Positions 35,656 through 43,740 of a stretch of 64,000 bases of DNA are shown here, one piece after another (the first letter of the stretch is position 1; every line of letters begins with the position of its first letter). A program made the position numbers and the translations under genes. Source of the DNA: JAIOSF01 sp963677755 (lineage in GTDB: Bacteria; Campylobacterota; Campylobacteria; Campylobacterales; Arcobacteraceae); the NCBI GenBank assembly GCA_963677755.1, contig OY782506.1, forward strand, positions 1,612,001 to 1,676,000, written 5' to 3'. The notes under the pieces are model-generated. The model was given only the letters and a program-made list of their open reading frames with translations, searched no databases and was not told the DNA's origin.

Positions 35656-36502
35656 CCTTGTTATCTCCTTTTTCAAATAATTTTACAGTATCAATATTGT
35701 AAAATCCTTTTAATTGTTTATAAATAATAGGAAAATCGTGTTGCAGTTGTCGTGGTTTTTCAAAAAACAACTCACTTGAAACTGCAAAAAACTCTGCCTC
35801 ATTGAGTGCTGCGTAATGCCCAAATAATTTGTATTTTCCTAAAAATCTATTTTTTAATGATTTTGAATTTAAAGTTTTGAAAGTCTGAAACATAATACTT
35901 GCCCAGCTTTTATATTTCATATTTTCTAATATGGGAACTCCATCTGCCACACCATCTTCAAAATCTAATTCATGAGCAAATTCATGAATAATAACATTAT
36001 TCTTTTTAAAGTGATATGCCTCTTTTTTTGCATGATGCCATGATACAAGAACAACTCCACCTGTACTTTGCCCCTCTAATATTGATTTTTCTTGTGTATA
36101 AATACCGTCATAACTTTTTACTTCATCAAGAATATATTCATAAGGGTACACATAAATAGTATTCAGATTTTCATAACTTTTTTCATCTAAATTTACTATC
36201 ATTAAACAAGCATAAAAACTAATTACAACTTTCATCTCAAAAGTTACATCATTTTTCATACCTATCCACTCTTTTTCTTCTATAAAAACCAACATCTTAT
36301 AATGAAGCTTTAGTTTCGTTTTTTTATCTAACAAATTATAATAAGGTATTTGATTTAAAACTTTTTGATAATGTTTAGGGAAAGGAATATTTTTGAGTTT
36401 TTTTAAAAGTAAAATATGATCTATCCACTTAATTGTTTCTATAAATAAAAACAAAGCTAAAATGATCAGTAGGATTTGAGCTAATGCACTAGAATAAATC
36501 AC
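35648..36502 (-). CDS. MtfA-like zinc peptidase (M90 family)
   Basis: A 284-residue protein with an N-terminal hydrophobic anchor (about 5-25) and the zinc motif HEFAHELDFEDGVADG (near residue 175), diagnostic of the MtfA/DUF980 family. E. coli MtfA is a cytosolic peptidase that binds the glucose repressor Mlc; there is no sign of that pathway here, and this version appears membrane-anchored. It lies between the SafE-like and PLD-like genes in a tight minus-strand block. Confidence 0.88.
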   Translation of the reverse strand: MIYSSALAQILLIILALFLFIETIKWIDHILLLKKLKNIPFPKHYQKVLNQIPYYNLLDKKTKLKLHYKMLVFIEEKEWIGMKNDVTFEMKVVISFYACLMIVNLDEKSYENLNTIYVYPYEYILDEVKSYDGIYTQEKSILEGQSTGGVVLVSWHHAKKEAYHFKKNNVIIHEFAHELDFEDGVADGVPILENMKYKSWASIMFQTFKTLNSKSLKNRFLGKYKLFGHYAALNEAEFFAVSSELFFEKPRQLQHDFPIIYKQLKGFYNIDTVKLFEKGDNKDV

Positions 36503-36521
36503 ATCTTTCTCATAATATAAG

Positions 36522-37229
36522 TTAATGACACTCTAAAACAGTTCTATCTGGACTTACTAAATAATCATATCCATTATAAATAGTGTAACTTCCATAAAGT
36601 ATTACTGAAATTGCAGCTAACTTAATCATAATATTTCGTAATCCTGATTGTTTAAAAAGTCCTACAAAAAAACCTAAACTAAACAATGCAGGGATAGTAC
36701 TCAAACCAAAAATAGCCATCACCATTGCCCCATACAAAGGGTCAGCAGTACTAGCAGCTGTGATTGCAAAAAAGTACACAAAACCACAAGGCAAAAGTCC
36801 ATTAAGCATACCAAGTAAAAAGAAGCTAAAAAATGTTTGACTTTTTAAAAGTGCTTTAAAATTTTCTTGATACCAAGTTGATTTTGAAAAAGAGTGTTCT
36901 ATGAGTGTTAAAAATTTAATTTTCCCAAGTAATGAAAGTCCTGTTAAAAGCATTGCAGTTCCAGCAACTAACCACAAAACACCATTTGCTGTATTAGAAA
37001 ATGTTGCAACTCCACCCAAGTATCCAAAAATTGCCCCTAAAATTGAATAGGTTAAGATTCGCCCAAAAGAGTAAAGAAGGTGAGCAATTGACTGTTGTGA
37101 CTTACTCCATTGATCTTGTACCTTTGTACTAGAATACGCAATAACAATGCCACCACACATTCCAATACAATGCCCAAACGAACCTAAAAATGCAATCGTT
37201 ATGATACTTATTATATCAATTGCTTCCAT
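36522..37229 (-). CDS. SafE/UreH-type transmembrane protein
   Basis: 235 residues with about six membrane segments. The first helix contains the conserved GSFGHCIGMCGG motif, with two cysteines that could bind metal, and the fourth has NGLLPCGFVYFF. This belongs to the sulfite-exporter/UreH transmembrane domain group, members of which in Campylobacterota are linked to metal handling or cytochrome oxidase assembly. It shares one base with the upstream NosL-like gene, so the two are probably functionally coupled. The transported substrate cannot be inferred. Confidence 0.85.
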   Translation of the reverse strand: MEAIDIISIITIAFLGSFGHCIGMCGGIVIAYSSTKVQDQWSKSQQSIAHLLYSFGRILTYSILGAIFGYLGGVATFSNTANGVLWLVAGTAMLLTGLSLLGKIKFLTLIEHSFSKSTWYQENFKALLKSQTFFSFFLLGMLNGLLPCGFVYFFAITAASTADPLYGAMVMAIFGLSTIPALFSLGFFVGLFKQSGLRNIMIKLAAISVILYGSYTIYNGYDYLVSPDRTVLECH

Positions 37230-37738
37230 TAGTTTTGTCCCTCTAAAAGCATTTTTTTGATTTTTGGATTGCCAAGGTGTTCCCCTCTTAACATATGTAA
37301 AGACATAGTTTCAAAATCTATGAAATCATCTTTTTTATTTTCATAAGCACCAAAACCATAAAACATCGGTGTTTCATCTGTTCTACTATACCAAGCAGTT
37401 CTTCCATCAATATATTTTTTTGTATCTTTTGTCATCACCCAAATTATAGCATCATCTTTAAAGACTTTATTTGCAAGCCAATGAACCATACCACCATGGT
37501 CATGAAAAAAATATGTTTTTCCTGAAGGTGAAATGACTTGTGAAGCGTAAGTCATATCATCTATAACCATACCACAGTCACTATCTTGAAATTTATTTAA
37601 AACTATTTTAATAGGTTTTTTTTCAACATTTCCCGTATAAACTACTGTCATATTTTGACTTGTTGACATTGAAACAAACAACAACACAATAACCATCACA
37701 ATTACAAAAACTGTTATATAAGGAAATAATTTTTTCAT
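37229..37738 (-). CDS. NosL-like copper-binding protein, membrane-anchored
   Basis: A 169-residue protein with one N-terminal membrane anchor (about 5-25) and a domain resembling NosL, a copper chaperone of nitrous oxide reductase: DCGMVIDDMTYASQVI, GKTYFFHDHGGMVHWL, and a later AWYSRTDETPMFYGFGA. The Met, His and Cys residues in the CGM and HDHGGMVHW segments are suitable copper ligands. No nos genes lie nearby. Its pairing with the SafE/UreH-type protein suggests a copper delivery role, for example to a cytochrome oxidase, but this is inference. Confidence 0.75.
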   Translation of the reverse strand: MKKLFPYITVFVIVMVIVLLFVSMSTSQNMTVVYTGNVEKKPIKIVLNKFQDSDCGMVIDDMTYASQVISPSGKTYFFHDHGGMVHWLANKVFKDDAIIWVMTKDTKKYIDGRTAWYSRTDETPMFYGFGAYENKKDDFIDFETMSLHMLRGEHLGNPKIKKMLLEGQN

Positions 37739-37782
37739 AATTTATTATATGATAATAATGTTAATTCAATGTTAAAACACCC

Positions 37783-39612
37783 TTAGATTTTAGGCAGTAT
37801 AATTTTAAACTTTGCACCTTTTTGTTTGTTTTCATTGGTATTAAATTCAATATTTTCTACTGTTATTATACCATTTAATTTTTCTACAATTTGTTTTGAC
37901 ATATATAATCCTATACCTGTACCTTGAGTATTTTCTTTTGTAGTTATATTTGCATCAAAAATGGTGTTTATTATACCTTCTGATATACCTCCAGCATTAT
38001 CAGTCACTGTAATTACTATATTTGATTCATTTTCACAAGCACTAAATATTAGTTTTCTATCAACAATTTTATTTTCTATAAAAGCATCTTTTGCATTACT
38101 AATAAAGTTTATAAATACATGTTTAAATTCAGCCTGTAAAATATCATACTTAATCTCTTTATCTACATTTACTACTGTTTTTATCTGATTTGATATTAAT
38201 AAGTTACTATTTATTTCAAGGACAGATTTAACAAGTTTTTTAAGGGATACTCTTTCTTTGTTCTCATTTGGTCTAAAAAACTTTCTAAACTCATCTATTG
38301 TTTCAACTAGATGACTTACTTGTAAATCTATACTATCTGCTATTTTATTAATAAGTTCTGTAGAAAGTTTCCCTGTAAGTTCATTTTGAAGTTTTAAATT
38401 ACTAGAAGTAATACTTATTACAGATAATGGCTGTTTCCATTGATGAGCAACTGCATCCATTAATTCTGCCATAGATGCTAGTTTTGACTTTTTCATAAGA
38501 AGATGTTCTTTTTCTATATTCTTTTTAACTTCATTTGCAATTTTTATTTCTAAATTTTTATTAATATCTAAAAGTTCAGCTCTTTTATCTGCTAATTCTT
38601 TTCCTAATTGATTAAAAGAATTAGTAACTACTGCTATTTCATCATTTGTATTTAATTCTATTTTTTTATCAAAGTTACCTTGGCTATATTCTGATATTTT
38701 ATCCAAAAGTAATTTGAGTGGATTAGTTAGACTTCTAGAAAATATAAAAGTTATAATAAAAGCAATAATTATGATAACTCCATAAATCAATAGATTTATT
38801 AAAATATATGAGTTCACTAATTCATGGAATTTTTTATGAGGATAGCTAATAATTATATCACCATAATTAGCTTTAATTAAATAAGAGCAAGAATCTTCTT
38901 CCATAACTTTTGCATGGAACTTTCCCTCTTGCTGTAAATTATTATCTATTTGCAACTTTGTCATTACCTCTCCACTTTTTGATGAACTTGCAATATATCT
39001 GTTTTTATCAACAATTCTTATTGTAAAGTGTTTTTTTAACTTTATATGATATTTATTCACAAAATTATCTATAGGAACAATAGCAAAAATAATTCCTATA
39101 TCTTCATTAAAATAATTTCTTTTTAAAATAGAAAATGTAATAACAGGCTTTTTTAATAACTCATTATAGTGAATATCTGAAACAAGAATTTCATTTGGAT
39201 TCTCTTTTAGTATTTCCAAGTCTAATTCTGTACTTTTTGCCAAAAAACTTTCTTCGGTAGATTCATCATAAGTTACAATTGTATTTTGCTGTGTTAGAAA
39301 ATATATGTTAGGAAATATATTACTATAATTTTTAAAAAGTTCTTTAATTAACTTATCTTGTAGAGTGTATCCATATACATCAAATTCTCTACTATTTAGT
39401 ATATTTTCAAGGTTTTTGATTTTATTTTTTATACATTTATTTAATTCTTTCTTATAATAAGCACTCAAAAAAAGCATTTCATCATCTAAATTTTTATCAT
39501 AATGGTTTTTTGCCATATAAAAATTTATACTCATTGCTACTGTCAACGATAATATTAACACCACAGTGATTAATATCAAAATTTTTTTAAAAAGAGTTGT
39601 TCCTATTTTCAT
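37783..39612 (-). CDS. Sensor histidine kinase (orphan)
   Basis: 609 residues: TM1 (about 10-30), a periplasmic Cache-like sensor region (about 35-265), TM2 (about 268-292), HAMP (about 293-346), coiled coil, the H-box AHQWKQPLS with H390, and an ATPase domain with N box (NFISNAKDAF, about 502-511), G1 (TDNAGGI) and G2 (GTGIGLYM). No response regulator lies next to it. It is encoded 7 bases after a PstS-like binding protein on the same strand, so the binding protein may present ligand to the periplasmic domain. The AHQWKQPL box is common among Campylobacterota kinases. Confidence 0.9.
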   Translation of the reverse strand: MKIGTTLFKKILILITVVLILSLTVAMSINFYMAKNHYDKNLDDEMLFLSAYYKKELNKCIKNKIKNLENILNSREFDVYGYTLQDKLIKELFKNYSNIFPNIYFLTQQNTIVTYDESTEESFLAKSTELDLEILKENPNEILVSDIHYNELLKKPVITFSILKRNYFNEDIGIIFAIVPIDNFVNKYHIKLKKHFTIRIVDKNRYIASSSKSGEVMTKLQIDNNLQQEGKFHAKVMEEDSCSYLIKANYGDIIISYPHKKFHELVNSYILINLLIYGVIIIIAFIITFIFSRSLTNPLKLLLDKISEYSQGNFDKKIELNTNDEIAVVTNSFNQLGKELADKRAELLDINKNLEIKIANEVKKNIEKEHLLMKKSKLASMAELMDAVAHQWKQPLSVISITSSNLKLQNELTGKLSTELINKIADSIDLQVSHLVETIDEFRKFFRPNENKERVSLKKLVKSVLEINSNLLISNQIKTVVNVDKEIKYDILQAEFKHVFINFISNAKDAFIENKIVDRKLIFSACENESNIVITVTDNAGGISEGIINTIFDANITTKENTQGTGIGLYMSKQIVEKLNGIITVENIEFNTNENKQKGAKFKIILPKI

Positions 39613-39619
39613 CTTAGAT

Positions 39620-40423
39620 TTAAAAATTTGGAATTACCCCATAAGCATACATAATTGCAACTGCCTCATCAGACTTCAAAAATTCTTTAAATTTTTTTGC
39701 CACTCCTTTTAGTTCACCTTTATAGACGAAACTAAAAGGTGTTACTAATTTATACTTATTATTTTTGATATTCTCTAAAGTTGGTAATATTCCATTTAGT
39801 TGAACTATTGTAAGATTTGTGTTTTTAGTACTTACAACTGGTAAATAACCTATAGTATTTTTATATTTATTTAATAATCTGATTGCTTCTTGTGTGTAAA
39901 ATGCTGTTATTCCTTCATTTTGAACATCTTTAAACTTTGGAATATATCTTTCTAATATTGTTTTAGAAGAATCACCCGCTTCCCTATTAATAATATAAAT
40001 TTTTCCAGATAAACCAACATTAGGCAGTTCGTCCCAGGTAGTTATAATTCCGTCAAAGATATTAAGAATATTTTTCTCTGTAAGTGAAATTTCTTTAATA
40101 TCACCATTTATGGCAAAAACAATAGGAGAATAAGCAAAAACAAAACTTCTCAATCCTTTTTCTCTCTCTTTTACCTTGAGTGGTCTAGCAGCTCTAGCAA
40201 CTGTACAGAGATTATTAATTACTTTTTGAATTCCACCACTACTCCCTATGCTATTTGGTATTATAATAGAACTATTTGAATGTTTTTTTTCATATGCTGT
40301 AGCTAATGCACGCAAAAGCTCTTGAGAATCACCTGTACCCTCAATAACTAAAGTATCTGAAGCTGTTAGGTGAGTTACTATTAGTACATTGATTAATGTA
40401 CTTAGAATTAAATTTTTAAACAC
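39620..40423 (-). CDS. PstS-like periplasmic substrate-binding protein
   Basis: About 267 residues: a signal peptide, then a two-lobed binding fold with IEGTGDSQELLRALATAYE, PNSIGSSGGIQKV, AYSPIVFAING and REAGDSSKTILERYIP. This is the phosphate-type (PBP-like-2) family, which binds phosphate or other oxyanions. I start it at GTG 40423, preceded by AAGGAAG with good spacing, which leaves a clean signal peptide; an upstream ATG at 40465 adds 14 basic residues before it. No ABC permease or ATPase genes are adjacent. Its partner is the histidine kinase 7 bases downstream, pointing to sensing rather than uptake. Confidence 0.83.
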   Translation of the reverse strand: MFKNLILSTLINVLIVTHLTASDTLVIEGTGDSQELLRALATAYEKKHSNSSIIIPNSIGSSGGIQKVINNLCTVARAARPLKVKEREKGLRSFVFAYSPIVFAINGDIKEISLTEKNILNIFDGIITTWDELPNVGLSGKIYIINREAGDSSKTILERYIPKFKDVQNEGITAFYTQEAIRLLNKYKNTIGYLPVVSTKNTNLTIVQLNGILPTLENIKNNKYKLVTPFSFVYKGELKGVAKKFKEFLKSDEAVAIMYAYGVIPNF

Positions 40424-40673
40424 ACTTAACTTCCTTCTGATTATTTTTTTAATAAAAAGCAACATTTTATCAAAAAATACTATATTATTACTTAAGTTAA
40501 TAATATTATTTTTATTTTTTTTACTAAAAAAACGATTATTTTAATAGAGTAGAATTCATCTAGTGATAACTTATAGTTATAATATAGTTAATATTATGTT
40601 AAACTTACCTTCAAAATTTAAGTTTATATGTAGCTTTTTTGACTATGATTTTGTTTTAAAAAAGGATATACAA

Positions 40674-40970
40674 TTGAATACAAAAAAAGAAACTTTTAGA
40701 AAAATAGCAAAAATTGAGGGGTACTCATTTTTAATATTATTGTTTATTGCTATGCCATTAAAATATGGGTTAGGAATATTAATAGCAACTAAGATTGTTG
40801 GTATGATTCATGGAGCACTTTGGATGGGATATTTATATTTACAGTATGAAGCTTCAAGTGAACAAAAATGGAATATAAAATTTAATCTATTTGCATTCTT
40901 AATGTCAATTATACCTTTTGGCACATTTTATTTAGATACAAAACTCAAAAAACAAGAACAAACAATCTAG
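40674..40970 (+). CDS. DUF3817 small membrane protein
   Basis: A 98-residue protein with three hydrophobic segments and the family landmarks EGYSFLILLFIAMPLKY and GMIHGALWMGYLY. DUF3817 proteins are integral membrane proteins of unknown function, often near transporters. The start is TTG at 40674 with AAAGGA at 40661-40665; an upstream GTG at 40563 in the same frame would add 37 residues unlike the family. It converges on truD through a shared terminator. The 200-base region upstream (40466-40673) is very AT-rich and holds no gene that I can see. Confidence 0.8.
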   Translation: MNTKKETFRKIAKIEGYSFLILLFIAMPLKYGLGILIATKIVGMIHGALWMGYLYLQYEASSEQKWNIKFNLFAFLMSIIPFGTFYLDTKLKKQEQTI

Positions 40971-40983
40971 TTTATTCTTGTTT
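40950..40983. terminator. Bidirectional terminator between the DUF3817 gene and truD
   Basis: Arms 40950-40963 and 40970-40983 pair over 14 positions with one mismatch, around a 6-base loop. On the minus strand the stem is followed by a T-run (GTTTTTTGAG), making it a good intrinsic terminator for the adhesin-secretion block that ends with truD. It overlaps both stop codons. Confidence 0.7.
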
Positions 40984-41950
40984 AGTAAGTAAAATTTTTA
41001 TTTGCTATATTTTCAATAAAAACAGTAGCATAACTACTTTTAGGTAAAATAAATTCTAATTCTAATGAATTTTGTTCTTCTCTAAATTTATTTTTAATAT
41101 CTAGTGGTTTTATCCATGCATCTCTTCTATACCCTTTTTCATGGATAAATATATCATCAAATTGCTCTTCAATAACTCTAGCGTCACTTTTAGCTCTTAC
41201 TATATCTCTACCTGGTAATAAACCTGTAATCACTGTTTTATCATTTAGGTTATAAACATCTCCATCAAGAGAAGATAACTTTTTTTCACCTTTTTGTTTA
41301 GTAAGTTCTACTCTTTTGCGAAGCCATGAATTGAAAAAATAACTTTGATATGCAAATTTTAAAAATTTATTCAGTTTTTTATCACTTATTATTTCTTCTC
41401 CATATACAACTCTTTTTGTTTTTTCAAAACTGCACTCTTGCCCAAATCTTTGATATCCAAAATAGTTTGGCATACCATGTTTTTGGATTTGAGAAATTGT
41501 TTGGTAGATTTTTGGTAATTCATCTACTTTTATATCTTTTAATGTAATCTTAAATCTGTTTCCATAAAGATCACCTATTTTTAATTTATTGTTATGTTTA
41601 AAAGTTTCCACCACTTGAATATTTTTACTATTGAGGTTTTTTATGTCTCGGCTTTTATTCATAGGGATAGAGATATACTGTGTAGTTGTTGCATTTTTAT
41701 CTTTAAGTCCTGCATATCCTATGAGATGTTCATCTATATCTAATGTCTCAGAAATATAGTTTAACAATTCCCAAGTTGACATATACTGTTTCTTGATTTT
41801 CAAAATCAAAAAATTACCCTGATTTGCAAACTGAATACTTGGTATTTCATCAACAATAAAATCATATTTATTTTGATTAAATGTAAAATTTAATGGTTCA
41901 TGTTCTTGTATGAATATTCTATTTGTTTCCACTAAATTATTTATACCCAT
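40982..41950 (-). CDS. truD: tRNA pseudouridine synthase D
   Basis: Makes pseudouridine 13 in tRNA(Glu). In 322 residues it has the catalytic segment GYAGLKDKNATTTQYISIP, whose Asp is the nucleophile, and the motif NYFGYQRFG. It overlaps the Sel1-repeat gene by 14 bases and is the last gene of the long minus-strand block. Its association with the adhesin export genes is probably only positional. Confidence 0.94.
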   Translation of the reverse strand: MGINNLVETNRIFIQEHEPLNFTFNQNKYDFIVDEIPSIQFANQGNFLILKIKKQYMSTWELLNYISETLDIDEHLIGYAGLKDKNATTTQYISIPMNKSRDIKNLNSKNIQVVETFKHNNKLKIGDLYGNRFKITLKDIKVDELPKIYQTISQIQKHGMPNYFGYQRFGQECSFEKTKRVVYGEEIISDKKLNKFLKFAYQSYFFNSWLRKRVELTKQKGEKKLSSLDGDVYNLNDKTVITGLLPGRDIVRAKSDARVIEEQFDDIFIHEKGYRRDAWIKPLDIKNKFREEQNSLELEFILPKSSYATVFIENIANKNFTY

Positions 41951-42857
41951 GTCTTTCTAAAAAACTTTTTGCATGGCTGTATCCATTATCTGCTGCTTTA
42001 TGCATCCACTTGATTCCCTCTTTTGTATTTTTTTCTACTCCATGTCCATAGTAATAAAAATATCCAATATAATATAGGGATAAGTTGTCACCTTGTTTTG
42101 CAGCTTTTTGATAATAATCCATTGCTATTTTATAATCTTGATCAGGCAATGTTCCTGCTCTATAAAATTCTCCCAATTTTGATTGCGCATACATATTTCC
42201 AGCATTTGCAGATTTTTGAAGTAATTCTAATGCCTTATCATAGTTTTTTTCTGTTCCTTCACCGCTATAATACATCATTCCCAAATTAAATTGAGCTAAA
42301 GAATCTCCTCTATTTGCTGCTTGTGTATACCAGTATAAAGCTTTTTTATAATCTAGTTCTACATTATTTCCAAAATAATAAAACTTTGCTAAATTATTTT
42401 GAGCAACTACAGAGTTATTCTTTGCAGCTTTTTTATACCAAGATAAAGCGATATCCATATATTTGTCATTTTGTTTCGCTTCGTAATATAAAGCTAAATT
42501 TAATTGTGCAACAACATAATCTCTGCTTGCTGCCATTTTATAATACTGCAAAGCTACTATTTGATTTTTATCTACACCAATGCCATGTTCATACATATAA
42601 CCCAAATTATTTTGAGCTTCTACACTTCCATTTTCCGCTGCTTGTTTATACCAAAAAAAAGCCTGATTTAAGTCTTTTTCTATAGCAATACCTTCATAAT
42701 ACATCAATCCTATATTAAATTGTGCATCCACATCACCAGCCAATGCTTCCTGAAAAACTTTTTCAAAAAATTGTTTTTCATTGATAATTTTATCTGCATT
42801 AAGAAGAGAAGAAGATAAAAAAATAAACAATACTATATATAGAACTTTTTTCATCAT
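41937..42857 (-). CDS. Exported Sel1-repeat protein
   Basis: 306 residues: a signal peptide (about 1-20) followed by seven consecutive Sel1-type repeats of about 36 residues (pattern AQxNLGxMYxxGxGVxKDxxxAxxWYxKAAxxG). Sel1 proteins are scaffolds for protein interaction, often in the periplasm. Few cysteines are present, so it is not the Cys-rich Helicobacter Hcp type. It follows the lipoprotein gene after one base and overlaps truD. Its place in the block suggests a periplasmic assembly role for the RTX export machine; this is inference. Confidence 0.88.
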   Translation of the reverse strand: MMKKVLYIVLFIFLSSSLLNADKIINEKQFFEKVFQEALAGDVDAQFNIGLMYYEGIAIEKDLNQAFFWYKQAAENGSVEAQNNLGYMYEHGIGVDKNQIVALQYYKMAASRDYVVAQLNLALYYEAKQNDKYMDIALSWYKKAAKNNSVVAQNNLAKFYYFGNNVELDYKKALYWYTQAANRGDSLAQFNLGMMYYSGEGTEKNYDKALELLQKSANAGNMYAQSKLGEFYRAGTLPDQDYKIAMDYYQKAAKQGDNLSLYYIGYFYYYGHGVEKNTKEGIKWMHKAADNGYSHAKSFLERHGYK

Positions 42858-42858
42858 A

Positions 42859-43740
42859 TTACCTATTTGTACTATTATTATCTAAATTTATCTCTTCTAT
42901 TTTTTCATTATTTAAATGATCAGCTTTTTTCTTAGTTTCTACTGTTGCATTTGTATCTAGATTGTCTGCAACAGGAAGTTTATAACTTTTTACAAAATCA
43001 TCTTTCCCTGTATCTGGTAAAGTGTCTTTATCTGACAAAGAGTCTTTTCCAATTGGTGCTTTTTTATTTTTATTTATCATATAAAGTTCAGTTGTCAACT
43101 CTTTTTGTGACTTTTTTAAGGTGTCTTTTGCATAAATTTTACTTAGATTTATAGTTTCTTTTGTAACTTTTTTATCACTTTTTGTTGTATTTAAATCAAT
43201 TAAATTTTTATCAGTAAACCAACTATTATCTAAATCTACAATATCACACATAAAACCATTATCAACAATATAATTACACTCTCTCCAACTTTCTTTTAAT
43301 CCCAATAAATACTCAACTCTATCCCAAAACAATTCATAAGTAAAACTATCTTCTTTTATATAATGTCTATTTTCCTCTTCTATACCGTATGTTCTTGATA
43401 TTGAAATTGTTGCATCAAGCATAGATTTAGTTTCATTATCATCTACTTTGAAATTAAAATTGTCATTTTGTATATCCATAGTATAGAATTTATATGCAGC
43501 TTTTGGTTTAGTTACATTTAACTCATTTCTGTAAGAATCAATTATAAATGCATTTTCATCAGTAATTTTAAATACTCTTTTTGCTGCATGTAAAAGTTGG
43601 TCTTTTGTTATATTTTTATCAAAACTTCTTACACTACTTGTGTACTCATTTTTAGAACTACAACCAAAAATAAAAAAAATACTTACTAATACTATAAAGA
43701 AATATTTCACTTGAACTCTTTTTTTATCTACTTGTTGCAT
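42859..43740 (-). CDS. Lipoprotein of unknown function in the adhesin-export locus
   Basis: 293 residues. A hydrophobic leader ends in FIFGC, a lipobox with C27 as the lipidated residue. The middle (about 40-170) is a globular domain without a motif I recognise. The C-terminal third is low-complexity and polar, rich in Lys, Asp, Asn and Thr, and probably disordered. The ATG at 43740 lacks a ribosome site; a GTG at 43710, preceded by AAAAAGAG, would give a shorter, cleaner signal peptide. It overlaps the LapD-like gene if the long start is used. Confidence 0.7.
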   Translation of the reverse strand: MQQVDKKRVQVKYFFIVLVSIFFIFGCSSKNEYTSSVRSFDKNITKDQLLHAAKRVFKITDENAFIIDSYRNELNVTKPKAAYKFYTMDIQNDNFNFKVDDNETKSMLDATISISRTYGIEEENRHYIKEDSFTYELFWDRVEYLLGLKESWRECNYIVDNGFMCDIVDLDNSWFTDKNLIDLNTTKSDKKVTKETINLSKIYAKDTLKKSQKELTTELYMINKNKKAPIGKDSLSDKDTLPDTGKDDFVKSYKLPVADNLDTNATVETKKKADHLNNEKIEEINLDNNSTNR

